A DNA stretch of 64,000 bases from a halophilic archaeon (GCA_003298465.1 QNGA01000015.1:1-64000); one strand, 5' to 3'. Positions 17,818-27,202 are shown, numbered from the stretch's first letter. Program-made: numbers and translations. Notes: generated by a model not told the origin, from the letters alone.

Positions 17818-18897
17818 TTACATCTTTAATCCATGCCCCGTGAGTGGCATCACCACATCTGCATCTGGCCCAAGCGTTCCGCGTTCTCGATACGCCGCAA
17901 GTGCCGCAGGCGCGATCGCTGAGGTCGGTTCCACGTAGAACCCGTGTGCGTGGAGCCGGTCTAACTCCGTTTGCACATCATCTTCCGTGATCGCAATCGC
18001 ATCACCGTCGGTCTCGGCAATCGCATTCAGGAGTTGTTGTTTTCGTGTTGGCTCCCGTATTTGGATGCCATCTGCGACATCGTTCTCACTCTCGGGGACT
18101 GCGCGGAGTTCGCTCGCAATCGGGGCATATCCTGCGGCTTGCGCGCCGAGCAGACGCGGCACCGTATCAATCCACCCTGCTTCGGACAACGCCTTGAATC
18201 CACGGTACACGCCCAGGAACAGGGTTCCATGGCCGAGTGGCATCACGATCGCGTCAGGGACGTTCCAGTCACGTTGGAGTGCGACTTCGTACGCGAACGT
18301 CGCCGTCCCAGCAAAGAACGCTGGACTCCACGAGTGACTCGCGTACCATGCATCGCCCGATTCGACAGCCTCGATGCATGCATCGGTCACGGCTTGGCGT
18401 CCGCCTTCGATTCGAACAGGTGTCGCACCGGCCCGTTCGATTCCTCGGAGCTTCCCGTCTCTTACAGAGGCTGGAACGTAAATCTCTGCGTCGAGTCCAG
18501 CGCGAGCCGCGTAGGTTGCGATGGCAGCTCCTCCGTTCCCCGATGAATCTTCGACGACTCGATCTGCGCCACACGCAATTGCATGGCTGATAGTTGTGGT
18601 TGCACCCCGATCCTTGAAGCTGCCCGTTGGTGAAACGTATTCGAGTTTAAACTGAGCATCCCATGTCGATGATGAAATTAGCGGCGTCATTCCTTCGCCG
18701 AGAGAGTGACCTTTCTCAACCGGAATGAACATATCGAACGACCAGAGCCCGTCTCGGGTATCGAACTGACCGGGGTCTGGCCGGTCGGATGCCGGAAGCG
18801 GTTGGTGAGCGAAGTCAAGGACACCGCCACACTCACACCGCCACTGATCGGTGTACGTCCGCCCACACGAAGAACAGACAAGTTCGGGAGTACCCAT
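17818..18897 (-). CDS. thrC: Threonine synthase-like PLP enzyme
   Basis: This 359-residue fold-type II PLP enzyme has an N-terminal zinc ribbon (C8, C11, C21, C23), as in archaeal threonine synthases. The PLP lysine is in SPTGSFKDRGATT (K95), and SSGNGGAAIATYAAR is the phosphate/substrate loop. The C-terminal TGHGLKM is typical of ThrC. It would convert O-phosphohomoserine to threonine and phosphate. Haloarchaea often carry several ThrC paralogues, so a different beta-elimination or replacement reaction is possible. The gene is monocistronic and lies between IS5-like end sequences. Confidence 0.85.
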   Translation of the reverse strand: MGTPELVCSSCGRTYTDQWRCECGGVLDFAHQPLPASDRPDPGQFDTRDGLWSFDMFIPVEKGHSLGEGMTPLISSSTWDAQFKLEYVSPTGSFKDRGATTTISHAIACGADRVVEDSSGNGGAAIATYAARAGLDAEIYVPASVRDGKLRGIERAGATPVRIEGGRQAVTDACIEAVESGDAWYASHSWSPAFFAGTATFAYEVALQRDWNVPDAIVMPLGHGTLFLGVYRGFKALSEAGWIDTVPRLLGAQAAGYAPIASELRAVPESENDVADGIQIREPTRKQQLLNAIAETDGDAIAITEDDVQTELDRLHAHGFYVEPTSAIAPAALAAYRERGTLGPDADVVMPLTGHGLKM

Positions 18898-18991
18898 GGA
18901 CTCTCTTGGTCACGTATCATGGAGAAACGTTTCGGTGGTGGCAACGCAGCTATCACTGCGCGACGGTCGATGAGCGCCCCATATCTAACGT

Positions 18992-19830
18992 TCAGAGTAC
19001 CTTATCGATGTTGTGAGTGAGACAGGCGACCACGAGTTCACGGAACTGCTTCCACCAGCGTCGTGAGCGGACGGATGCGCCATATTTCCGTTTAATACGA
19101 GAGTTCACTGTCTCGTTCTGACTACGTTGCCCGTAGAGGTCGGCGTCCAGCCGGGAGTTCCAGGCCTTGTGGAGCGGCGAAAATTCTCGATGCTTGATGA
19201 CCGGACGAACATCATCTTCATGGGCTAACGCGCGAATCTTCTGGTCGTCGTATCCCTTGTCACCGAGGAGAATAGCTACTTCATTGGTATTCCGCTTAAT
19301 GAGCGACGGTGCGATCTGTGAGTCGTGTTTTCGCGTCATCGTCACGTGTAAGTCGATGATTGCGTTCACTCTCGTGTCCACGAGAAGTGTAACTTTCAAC
19401 TGCTGAATCGTCAGCTTCGTTCGTTTCGTGTAGTGCTTCGAGGCGTGACTGCGGTCAAAGCCGGAGGCATCGATCCCGACGACACCGTTAGTCGGGAGCA
19501 GTGAAACAGAGAGATTGAGAAGTACCCTCCAAACGGCCATATCGGGTCTATCGAACGCTTTACACAGCGTTGACGGGTCAGAAAGTCCGGTGAGGTTGAT
19601 TGCGTTCCGAATACGAGGCATTTCAACGAGTTCGTCGAGAAGTATTCGATAGGTTGTGTTCTTCGAACTTTTGACATTACAGAACAACGTGCTGATGGAG
19701 CGTGTAGCGTTGTTTCGAGTACTTTGAGGAATATCGTGAGACTGCTCGCTGGGCGAGGTGAAATGCTTGCTCGACAGACTGGAGTAACTGCAACTTTGGG
19801 AGGGTCTGTATCCACTCGCACTATCGATTG
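18992..19830 (-). pseudogene. IS5-family transposase, N-terminus frameshifted
   Basis: The main frame (18992-19687) encodes the DDE transposase core: GIDASGFDRS (first Asp), LLGDKGYDDQ (second Asp) and RSQNETVNSRIKRKYG (Glu), with the usual RRWWKQFREL tail. The N-terminal segment (LPKLQLLQSVEQAFHLAQRA, YSSKYSKQRYTLHQHVVL) is in a different frame with a TAA at the junction near 19690, and its start codon is mutated to TAG. The copy cannot make a full transposase. The family call is from the DDE motifs; the subgroup is uncertain. Confidence 0.85.
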
Positions 19831-19850
19831 AATCTGTAACTCTCCACCAA

Positions 19851-19866
19851 GGGCTTCAACAAAGCC
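19851..19866. repeat. IS5-type terminal inverted repeat, right
   Basis: GGGCTTCAACAAAGCC lies just upstream of the transposase coding region and reads inward as GGCTTTGTTGAAGCCC, a typical end for this group. The matching end is not found at the expected distance downstream of the transposase; the nearest candidate is at 17727. Confidence 0.5.
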
Positions 19867-19914
19867 AAATGAAATTATAGTCCGATATCAGTGGAGCTGG
19901 CAGTACGTCAGCAC

Positions 19915-21594
19915 CTACGAATGTGCTGTTTCTTGCTCAAACTTCTGAATCATTGTATCGGTCCCTGCCACCAAGACGGTATCTTCTTCGCCAATGCAGG
20001 CCGTCTTTTCCGTCCGAAACGTCCCGTTGTGTTCGACGCCGACAAGTACCCAGCCGGTCTCCGCTCCTTGATTAGCCTCGGCGATCGACTGATCGGCAAA
20101 TGGTTTCGCGTTCGCTCGAATAAGTCGGATCTGACTCACCGGGGAGACGATATCCTCTCCGTACACCTCGCGGGCAAGCAGCCGGGCTGTCGTCCGCTGG
20201 ATCGAGAGGACGTAATCGGCACCGGCACTGAAAGCAGTCCGTACGTTCTCAGTGTCAGTCACACGTGCGAGGATTTCGATGTCGTCGGTCAGGGACCGAG
20301 CGAGCGCGATCGCCAGTAGCGTAGTCGCGTCGTCGGTGACGGTGACGATCAGTGCCGTCGCGTCTTCAATGCCCGCTACCGTCAACGTTTCTGGGTCGCC
20401 GATATCGCCGATGATGTCGACTTCCTCGTAGTCCTCGATATCAACCGTCGTGACTGAAACGTCGCCTGGGAGGGCGTCGATTGCGGCCCGTCCACCCTCG
20501 CCCACACCGGCGATAATGATGTTTGTGTGTTCGCGGGTCGAGCGGACTCCTGACACCTCCGCACGCACATCCTCGATCGCATCTTCGGGGCCGGCGACGA
20601 CGAGTACCGTGTTCGGCGTGAGTCGGTTGGTTGGGGCCGGCGGGAGCCGAAGGTCACCGTCGAACCAACCGGCTACTAGCGTGAGCCGCGGGTGTTCAAC
20701 GAACAATGTGTCGTGCACCGCGACACCATGCAACGGGCTATCTCGGCGGATGAGGATTTCTCGGAGTTCGATATCCCCGTCGATGGACATTCCCTCAGGA
20801 ACCGTGATCGACGTGACAGCCTTGTGAGCGAGACGACGACCGATAAGGGCATGCGGGGCGACGGCGGTATCGACACCCACCTGTTCAAGCGCCCGGTTCT
20901 GCTTTGATGACTCCGTGAGAGTAACAACACGAAGAGTTTCGTTCAGTTCCAATGCGGTCAGTACGATGCTGGTATTCCGGTTGCCTGCGTCGGCGATGAT
21001 CAGCGCTGCGTCATCGATAGATGCCCGTTGCAAGGTGTCCGAGTTCTCGGAATTGCCGTGGATGACCTGATAGCCATCATCGGAGAGCCGCTGAGCTTCC
21101 TCCTCGTCAGACTCGATAAGAACATAGTCGAGTCCTAGCCGTTCGAGTTCGTCGAGGAGCACATCACTGTCACGTCGGTACTCAGCAATAACAACGTGAT
21201 CAGTCTTCGGGGTCAGGCGCTCGTCGAGAGGGACAGGCGTGCGCTTGAATAGCGGGATGATGAGTACCCGCAGCGTGAAGAAGCCGATAGCGATCCCTGA
21301 CAGCTGCATCAGCACCACTAGTCCGTTCATCCAGGGCGTCTCCCATGGGGCGTCGGCGCCATACCCGGTCGTGGTCATCGTTTCGACGACTGTCTGGAAC
21401 GACCGGAATACAGAGTGCTGTTCGCCCTCAAGTGTTCGCATCCCCCAATTATAGACGACAGTATAAAACAGAATGATGCCGGACAGCCCGAGTACGTAGA
21501 GGATGATTAGCCGCTGGCGGCGTGACAGATCGCCGAGCGACCGAACATCTTGGAAATCACGAAGTATCCTCACAGTTGCGTCCCCGCTGTTCAA
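19915..21594 (-). CDS. Two-helix K+ channel with two RCK domains (MthK/TrkA-type)
   Basis: This 559-residue protein has two membrane helices (about 27-47 and 86-110) with a pore loop between them containing TTTGYGAD, the K+ selectivity filter. Two cytosolic RCK modules follow: Rossmann halves near residues 130-250 (HVVIAEYRRDSDV, with the nucleotide glycines altered) and 345-460 (IIIAGVGEGGRAAI), each followed by a TrkA-C half. It is probably a ligand-gated K+ channel in the cell membrane. Along with TrkAH, KhtTU and DacZ downstream it belongs to the K+ homeostasis set of this region. The first RCK glycine motif is degenerate. Confidence 0.88.
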   Translation of the reverse strand: MNSGDATVRILRDFQDVRSLGDLSRRQRLIILYVLGLSGIILFYTVVYNWGMRTLEGEQHSVFRSFQTVVETMTTTGYGADAPWETPWMNGLVVLMQLSGIAIGFFTLRVLIIPLFKRTPVPLDERLTPKTDHVVIAEYRRDSDVLLDELERLGLDYVLIESDEEEAQRLSDDGYQVIHGNSENSDTLQRASIDDAALIIADAGNRNTSIVLTALELNETLRVVTLTESSKQNRALEQVGVDTAVAPHALIGRRLAHKAVTSITVPEGMSIDGDIELREILIRRDSPLHGVAVHDTLFVEHPRLTLVAGWFDGDLRLPPAPTNRLTPNTVLVVAGPEDAIEDVRAEVSGVRSTREHTNIIIAGVGEGGRAAIDALPGDVSVTTVDIEDYEEVDIIGDIGDPETLTVAGIEDATALIVTVTDDATTLLAIALARSLTDDIEILARVTDTENVRTAFSAGADYVLSIQRTTARLLAREVYGEDIVSPVSQIRLIRANAKPFADQSIAEANQGAETGWVLVGVEHNGTFRTEKTACIGEEDTVLVAGTDTMIQKFEQETAHS

Positions 21595-21694
21595 CCGCTG
21601 GTACTCTATCGAAGATTAAAAACCCGGTGTGTGACTTAATCGGTCAAGGGTTGAAACTATACTACTGAGAGGCTGTCGGTCCTTCCCGCTGCGG

Positions 21695-21718
21695 AAAAAC
21701 CTCGGGTAAGCCCCGAGG
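21695..21718 (-). terminator. GC-rich hairpin followed by T-run, downstream of the small membrane protein gene
   Basis: CCTCGGG (21700-21706) pairs with CCCGAGG (21712-21718) around a 5-nt loop. On the minus strand the stem is followed by five Ts. It begins 4 nt after the stop of the gene ending at 21723, the expected place for its terminator. Confidence 0.6.
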
Positions 21719-21722
21719 CGAT

Positions 21723-21914
21723 TCACAGGTATGGCAAACGGGACTTGCCCAGAAGTTCAAGACCCCAGATAAAGAACAGCAACAGCGATACGATCACGCC
21801 GACACGTGAAAAGAATATTGCACCATTGACCACTATTATAATTAATTCAACTAATAACCCAATGAGAAGGATAACAGCAATGCGGGAAAACCAGTACGCC
21901 CAATTCTCCTCCAT
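21723..21914 (-). CDS. Hypothetical two-helix membrane protein, 63 aa
   Basis: Starting at ATG 21914 (MEENWAYWFSRIAVILLIG), this 63-residue protein is almost entirely two hydrophobic segments (about 9-32 and 34-53) and ends RLPYL. A longer frame to 21953 is possible. A clear hairpin with a T-run follows the stop, which supports it being a transcribed gene. No family is recognised and no function is proposed. Confidence 0.55.
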   Translation of the reverse strand: MEENWAYWFSRIAVILLIGLLVELIIIVVNGAIFFSRVGVIVSLLLFFIWGLELLGKSRLPYL

Positions 21915-21993
21915 ATTAATCACTTGTAGATGGAGAATGGTAAAGAATAGCATTCATGATCTACTCAGAAGCAGTGTCCCAAGAAGAGCTGGC

Positions 21994-22191
21994 TCAGCGG
22001 TCCATGAGTAATCGGAGATGCATCACTGGTCGGCTGGAGACAAGCTTTCTACTCCAATCGTGAACAGCCTTTCGCAACCGCTGGACACCAGATTCTTCAA
22101 TCTCTGAAAGGGTCTTCGAAGGCGATAATCCGGCAAAGTGGAGGCGAGTACCAAGCTCCATCAGTTCGATCGGTATCCACTTGCGCTCCAT
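21994..22191 (-). pseudogene. N-terminal fragment of IS6-family transposase
   Basis: The 65-codon frame contains MELGTRLHFAGLSPSKTLSE and GVQRLRKAVHDWSRKL, the N-terminal HTH of haloarchaeal IS6-family (ISH14/ISH15-like) transposases. Those are normally about 200-230 residues long with a DDE core, which is absent here. The fragment ends abruptly in unrelated sequence, so it is an inactive relic. Confidence 0.7.
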
Positions 22192-22349
22192 AAATTCTCA
22201 CTCGATCCAGTCACTACGACCGTTGAGACAGGCGATATCTGCCATCAGCCAGCCGAAACTTGCTCAGTTTCATTTTCCCTTAACTTTAACTATACACGAC
22301 CAGTTTTGAGGCCTAAAGATTGATGTCGGATAGGTAAAATCCTATCCTA

Positions 22350-22356
22350 GGAGGGG
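22350..22356 (+). promoter_or_regulatory. Strong Shine-Dalgarno before a GTG start
   Basis: GGAGGGG lies about 5-9 nt before the GTG at 22361. Such a complete SD is uncommon in this window and decides the GTG start of the following small gene. Confidence 0.5.
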
Positions 22357-22360
22357 TTCA

Positions 22361-22651
22361 GTGTCACGGGCAGAATTTATTAAGGCACTTAAAGCGGTGA
22401 TTATTTTACTTATCACAATGAGTGCAGCATTCCTCGGAATGTTATTCGTTCTCTCTACTCCTGTAGAGACAATCCAAACTCCACAGAAACATCAGAATAA
22501 GCTACTATTTGATAAAGAGAAACTCACCATCTTCGTCTCTCAAACACTGACTTCCGTCAATAATCTCTCTAACTGGACTTTGAGGGCAGATAGCATGAAG
22601 ACCGACAAACATTACGAGAGGAAACTAACTCGAGACAGGGCAGAGAAATAA
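22361..22651 (+). CDS. Hypothetical single-helix membrane protein, 96 aa
   Basis: The frame starts at GTG 22361, preceded by a near-perfect Shine-Dalgarno. It encodes a short N-terminus, one transmembrane helix (about residues 10-32, with VIILLITMSAAFLGMLFVL) and a polar tail of about 60 residues (TPVETIQTPQKHQ..., LSNWTLRADSM) likely outside the cell. It is less acidic and more AT-rich than its neighbours. The family is not recognised. It overlaps the end of the convergent beta-helix gene by 27 nt. Confidence 0.5.
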   Translation: MSRAEFIKALKAVIILLITMSAAFLGMLFVLSTPVETIQTPQKHQNKLLFDKEKLTIFVSQTLTSVNNLSNWTLRADSMKTDKHYERKLTRDRAEK

Positions 22652-23323
22652 CGACTGCATCGGCAATTCAGTGACTGGATCGGCGGTAACGGATTCGGCA
22701 TTACTTGACAGTCGCCCCCGTCCCCGTTTAACGTCGCCAGCATAGTTGTTCTCGAAACGGTTGTCCGAGATCGCGACATTCCTACTGGCATTGTCGGTGA
22801 CGACCCCGAACAGATTCCGTCGGATCTTTGACCGCGAGATTGAACTGTGGACCGTGTTCCAGTAAGTGACTGCTTCGGCGTTGCCTCTTGCAGTGATGTT
22901 CTGGACGGAGACTCGGGAGCTGTTCATCACATGGATACCGCGGTTCCAGCCGGTTACCGTGACGGCGCGTATAGTAACGTCTGTCACGGAATTGCCCTCA
23001 ACGCGAATGCCGGTCGAGTTGGTCGCTCCGCGACCGTTGACGGTGTGCCCGAATCCATCAAGGACGACATTGTTCGCTCTGATGGTGATACAGCTGTCGG
23101 AGAGGCCAGCGCTTCCCCTGATGTCACGCCGGAGAGCATACTGCCCCGGTTCAGAGATTGTCGTACAGCTCGTGATGTTTGTGTACTCGGCACCGCTGGC
23201 GTTCCCGTCTGGAGACCCGATAAACCCATCAGTAATAAAGAGAATGCTTCCAGCGATGATGCCGAGTGGGATGATGATAAGGAGGACGAGTTGCCGATTG
23301 GACAACGATAGAGCTTTGACCAT
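22625..23323 (-). CDS. NosD-like right-handed beta-helix protein with N-terminal membrane anchor
   Basis: This 232-residue protein has an N-terminal signal anchor (about residues 10-33, LVLLIIIPLGIIAGSILF). An extracellular parallel beta-helix follows, shown by repeated turns such as CITIRANNVVLDGFGHTVNG, NSTGIRVEGNSVTDVTIRAV, RGIHVMNSSRVSVQNITA and FGVVTDNASRNVAISDN. NosD-type domains bind or process surface polysaccharides or copper sites; this short version lacks the rest of NosD. The start at ATG 23323 removes a 13-residue extension. It is likely cell-surface; the ligand is unknown. Confidence 0.7.
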   Translation of the reverse strand: MVKALSLSNRQLVLLIIIPLGIIAGSILFITDGFIGSPDGNASGAEYTNITSCTTISEPGQYALRRDIRGSAGLSDSCITIRANNVVLDGFGHTVNGRGATNSTGIRVEGNSVTDVTIRAVTVTGWNRGIHVMNSSRVSVQNITARGNAEAVTYWNTVHSSISRSKIRRNLFGVVTDNASRNVAISDNRFENNYAGDVKRGRGRLSSNAESVTADPVTELPMQSLFLCPVSS

Positions 23324-23640
23324 CGTGTCGTAGGCTTGCGACAGTCGATTCCAAAAAAGCACTCCTACTCATCCATTTGATGGCTTTAAGACGAAATACC
23401 GGTAGCAGATAACTAGTACCGGTACAGACGTCTTACTGGCATCTACTGTTGCAACTATTCAATAAAGACAGTGTGAGCTTCGTCTATCACTATTATAACT
23501 ACCCATGATATGGTCAGTATAATATATGCCGATAATAGTATTATTCATTTAAACTTCTAAAATCAGTAGTTGGTGGTGAGATATGAAACACGTGGATAGT
23601 AAGCCATAAAAGTCATGTTGAGAGTTGTATTGTTCGTATC
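23324..23640. other. AT-rich intergenic region, divergent promoters
   Basis: No gene is seen. The stretch separates the divergent beta-helix and YbhN-type genes and has several AT-rich boxes, for example ATAATATATG near 23519, that could be promoters. Confidence 0.35.
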
Positions 23641-24663
23641 ATGGATCGCTCGCTGATTTGGAGAACATTCTTTGGTTTTCTTCTTCTTATTCCCGTGTTC
23701 GGAGGTCTCTTCTTGTTTATTGACGTTGACAGAGTTCTTACGGCCCTCCAGCAAGCCGAGCAGACGGTTATTGTGTTTGTGTTGCTGACGACGATTGGAT
23801 GGTTGTTTGCCTGGAGTCTCTCCCTACGAACGGTGCTTCGGACATTAGATGTCTCACTGTCTATTCCGCGTTCATTCTTCCTCTTTTCAGGTGCAACCTT
23901 CTCAAATAATGTGACACCGTTCGGTCAAGCAGGTGGTGAGCCGATCACTGCCTATTTGATCTCGCGCACATCGAAAACGAGGTATGAAACGGGATTAGCC
24001 GCTATCGCAAGTGTTGATACTCTTAATTTCGTTCCGTCGTTTCTCTTTGCTGTGGTCGGGATTAGCTACTACGCAATTGCATTGTCCCTCACCTCTCATA
24101 TGAAGCTCGCCGCCGTTTTTCTCGGCGGCCTTGGACTCATCATCGTTGGCGGTGGCTATTATCTCTGGACGTCTCGACCAGCCATAGAACGCTATCTCTC
24201 TGCAGGACTTACTCGTGTGATGCGCCAAGTAGCGAGCATTGTTCCACGTATCTCTGCACCTAGCCGGGAGACGATTTCGGACCGTATCAATCACTTTACT
24301 CAGACAATCGAGCGTATTGGGACGAATCCAATACAACTTGTCATGGCACTCGGCTATTCCAGTGCTGGCTGGTTATTCCAAGCAGGCGCCCTCTGGCTAG
24401 CATTCTATGCCATTGGAGCAACCATCCCCTTTGCTGTCGTGTTGTTTGCGATTCCGATTAGTGCTATCGCCGGAGTAACGCCGCTGCCCGGTGGGGCGGG
24501 CGGGATTGAATCGGTCCTTGTTGCACTGTTAGTCTCGACAACGAGTATCGAGTCCGCACTCATTGTTGCTGCAGTCATCATCTTCCGTGGCCTCGTCTAT
24601 TGGGTCCCAACCGTAATTGGTGGAAGTGTGCTTGCAGTTGTAACGGCTAGAAGAGTCACTTAG
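23641..24663 (+). CDS. Lysylphosphatidylglycerol synthase TM-region/YbhN-type membrane protein
   Basis: This 340-residue protein has about eight transmembrane helices. It shows the conserved family motifs: NNVTPFGQAGGEP in the second loop and TPLPGGAGGIES near the penultimate helix. Members of this UPF0104/AglD-like family flip or modify polyprenyl-linked sugars or lipids. In Haloferax, AglD is involved in S-layer glycosylation but carries an extra glycosyltransferase domain that is absent here. A role in membrane lipid or glycolipid transport is likely. The gene is monocistronic. Confidence 0.82.
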   Translation: MDRSLIWRTFFGFLLLIPVFGGLFLFIDVDRVLTALQQAEQTVIVFVLLTTIGWLFAWSLSLRTVLRTLDVSLSIPRSFFLFSGATFSNNVTPFGQAGGEPITAYLISRTSKTRYETGLAAIASVDTLNFVPSFLFAVVGISYYAIALSLTSHMKLAAVFLGGLGLIIVGGGYYLWTSRPAIERYLSAGLTRVMRQVASIVPRISAPSRETISDRINHFTQTIERIGTNPIQLVMALGYSSAGWLFQAGALWLAFYAIGATIPFAVVLFAIPISAIAGVTPLPGGAGGIESVLVALLVSTTSIESALIVAAVIIFRGLVYWVPTVIGGSVLAVVTARRVT

Positions 24664-24999
24664 CGGGGGAGATAGCCGTAGCTTGTATGGAATTGTTTGA
24701 ATTAAGATAGAGAGTTAGAGTAGCCAACTATCGTGTCCCCCACTTAATTCCACAATCAGAATCACGGCGGTGTTTTTGTCCGCTATTGTTTTTAACATAT
24801 TATTGTAGATTTATCTATCTGGGAAATTAATATTTCTCTATTATATAGAAATATAGTTAGTAAGGCCAACTTCGTTTCGGGTTTTCACCGACAAAATGGA
24901 CTATAAAATATCGTATAATGATTCGGATGGCTGGTTTAACACACTCAATCTCGAGAAACCAGCACAACCATCAAATAGATACAGTCAATTGTAGGATGT
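24664..24999. other. AT-rich intergenic region
   Basis: No coding frame is supported; the stretch is markedly AT-rich around 24770-24930. Confidence 0.35.
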
Positions 25000-25398
25000 A
25001 TGTGGTCTACCTCACCAGCAGTTGCAATTATGGGGTGGCTAGAGAAGGTGGCAAAAATTTTGCTTCACTTCGCATTCAATGGGTTACTGCTTATTAGTGC
25101 AGTGTTCGTGCTCTATACTGCTGGCGGAATAGTAAACAGTTTTGTCGGTTTGATGGATTTTCAATATCAGTTCCTATCGCTTCAGTCCGACCCGCTATTT
25201 ACTACACTCACTGCTTTGATTGGGTGTTTAATTTGCGTCATTACAGCTATAATTGTATTCCTCACTGCGTTTGCGGGCTATGACAACCGTAATTACGAAG
25301 TCGTCATTTTCTTCAGTTCTATTGGATTCGGTTTCGGTACTGGGGTCGTTCGATTCACTGCACCGGTCGCTGTTGATCTCCTCTTAGAGCTGCTCTAA
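25000..25398 (+). CDS. Small four-helix membrane protein, paralogue of 5514..5915
   Basis: A 132-residue protein with about four membrane segments (roughly residues 21-44, 64-86, 90-108 and 112-130). It has FLSLQSDPLF after the first segment and IGFGFGTGVVR before the last, mirrored in the protein at 5.5 kb. Starting at ATG 25000 makes the two N-termini align (MWSTSPAVAIMGWLEK against MVQSQARIVVVATLLER). Family and function are not recognised. It stands alone between AT-rich intergenic regions. Confidence 0.65.
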   Translation: MWSTSPAVAIMGWLEKVAKILLHFAFNGLLLISAVFVLYTAGGIVNSFVGLMDFQYQFLSLQSDPLFTTLTALIGCLICVITAIIVFLTAFAGYDNRNYEVVIFFSSIGFGFGTGVVRFTAPVAVDLLLELL

Positions 25399-25777
25399 CG
25401 CCAATCTACACTTCATAGTATAAAATACATTAATTAAAACCCTCCGAAACATCCATCTAGCGCTCTCCGTCGATCCAAAAGGTAAGATGCCGAAGGTTTG
25501 TGACCGACAGCGCTGACGCTACCTTAAGGCAATTGCTCCTTCCGTGGTGACGACCTGAGATTATCTTCATTATATCGATCGACACGATCGGGTCATGATT
25601 TGATTACGGCTTTTGCCGAGACAAATACCACCTACTATATATTTAATTATATGTTTAAATCCTTATGTAATTTACTTGAGCAGGATGATGACGATTCAGC
25701 TATGCCGTGAACAGTACAGTGTTCTCGCCTGCAATGCATAGAAGTTCTATACAGTATGTCGAATCGCAGATAGAAAT
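25399..25777. other. Intergenic region, no gene seen
   Basis: No gene or clear repeat is visible between the small membrane protein and the convergent dacZ gene. Confidence 0.35.
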
Positions 25778-26584
25778 TTAGTACAATTCCGGATCAACAT
25801 TAAAGATCATACTACCGTTTTTGAATCCGCGAACTCGTCCATCGCTTTCACTGAGGACAATCGTGACAGCGTCTGTTTCTTGGGTGATCGCCGCTGCTGC
25901 GTTATGGCGGGTCCCTAGCCCTTTTGGGATATCGAGATCTTCGATGTCTGGTTCAAGATATCGGTATGCACTCACGATTTTGCCTGCATCTGAGATGATG
26001 AATGCACCATCAAGCCGGGAGAATTCCTTGAGCATAGTATCGACAATTGGATCACCGATGTGCACATGCGATTTTTCAAACGGATTGTACGACAGCGACC
26101 GCGACATATTCACCACTGTTCCAGCATCTCCGATAGTGAAAAGTGCACCAACGGGATTTCCCTTTTGTCCGCTTTGCCCAAGACTAATCACTAGCTTAAG
26201 TGTGTTCCTGATAGCTGATTGGTCAGCATGTGATCCAGCGAAGAAATCGTATATACTAGGCGACTCTACCGAACTGGGATTAAAGCGCGTGACACAGTCA
26301 ATATCGTCACTGAAGAGTTTCGCCGCACAAAGGACAGTATCACCATCCGTAATGAAATTATGATCAAGTGCTCCTTCAACGCCAAACCGTAGACGCTCAG
26401 TGAGATCCTGAAATTCGATCGGTAGTTGAATAAATCGTTCTGCATTAACGGTGTTTTCCTGTGCAACCACTACGGGATCAGTGTCTGAACGATACTTTGT
26501 GTAGATAGCCGAGCTAGGGCTAAACAAGAGAACAGCGTCACCATCTCCACCGAATTCCTCAAATAACTCGCGTAATTCTGTCAT
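25778..26584 (-). CDS. dacZ: Diadenylate cyclase DacZ (c-di-AMP synthase)
   Basis: This 268-residue protein matches the archaeal diadenylate cyclase DacZ. It has an N-terminal domain of about 100 residues opening MTELRELFEEFGGDGDAVLLF and a C-terminal DAC (DisA_N) domain. Both catalytic motifs are intact: DGA (192-194, LDGAFIISDAG) and RHN (226-228, GLGTRHNAAAAI). The enzyme condenses two ATP into c-di-AMP, which controls osmotic balance and K+ transport in Haloferax and many bacteria. It lies about 650 nt from the divergent khtTU pair and 5.3 kb from trkAH, consistent with a K+ control role. Confidence 0.93.
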   Translation of the reverse strand: MTELRELFEEFGGDGDAVLLFSPSSAIYTKYRSDTDPVVVAQENTVNAERFIQLPIEFQDLTERLRFGVEGALDHNFITDGDTVLCAAKLFSDDIDCVTRFNPSSVESPSIYDFFAGSHADQSAIRNTLKLVISLGQSGQKGNPVGALFTIGDAGTVVNMSRSLSYNPFEKSHVHIGDPIVDTMLKEFSRLDGAFIISDAGKIVSAYRYLEPDIEDLDIPKGLGTRHNAAAAITQETDAVTIVLSESDGRVRGFKNGSMIFNVDPELY

Positions 26585-26777
26585 TCAACCAATCGTGCTA
26601 CTGCTAGGTTCGCGGGGTGTTACTATAGTCCTCCGGTAGAGTGTCACAGTCAGTTCTATTCTTCCATAAATGAATTTAGATAATTGCTACATGAATGCAG
26701 AAACTGAACACACAATTGATTAGAAGAGAGTTGAAAATGGTAGTCGTCGAAAATAGCTGATAGGCAAGAGGGCGACC

Positions 26778-27059
26778 CTACTGAGATGTCCGATAGTCAG
26801 CAACAGCGTCGTGAATTTCGCGTGCTTTGACTCGTCCATGCGCGAGCGCCGGCGTAATTACCGACGTCTGGTATCGTAACTTCGATTCCCCATGACTACT
26901 GGTTTCGGCATGGGAAAGAACAGCGAGAAGCATTCCATTACCATATCGATATTCGATTGATTCATCGACTGTTTTCGACCGAATACCCTCTACCTCCGAG
27001 GAGATAATCTGGTGTGCGTCCGCTGTTTCGAGAGTGAGATAGATAGTCTTGAAACTCAT
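26778..27059 (-). CDS. Hypothetical haloarchaeal protein, 93 aa
   Basis: A 93-residue soluble protein from ATG 27059 (MSFKTIYLTLETADAHQII). It has alternating beta-strand-like stretches, EGIRSKTVDESIEYRYGNG and MLLAVLSHAE, and a C-terminal helix (VKAREIHDAVADY). No known domain is recognised. A longer form starting with GTG at 27077 is possible. It lies between dacZ and the divergent khtT gene, 194 nt upstream of dacZ on the same strand, so the two could be co-transcribed. Confidence 0.55.
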   Translation of the reverse strand: MSFKTIYLTLETADAHQIISSEVEGIRSKTVDESIEYRYGNGMLLAVLSHAETSSHGESKLRYQTSVITPALAHGRVKAREIHDAVADYRTSQ

Positions 27060-27202
27060 TACCGCCTCGTTCGACACGCTCAGACTTAACTACCAGGCGT
27101 TGAAGATACCACCGTAGGATTCGAAGATGCTCTCGAGATCATAGTGAGAAACGATATTATACACGAGGCGCGGTAGAGAGATGACCTCATGAACACATGA
27201 CG

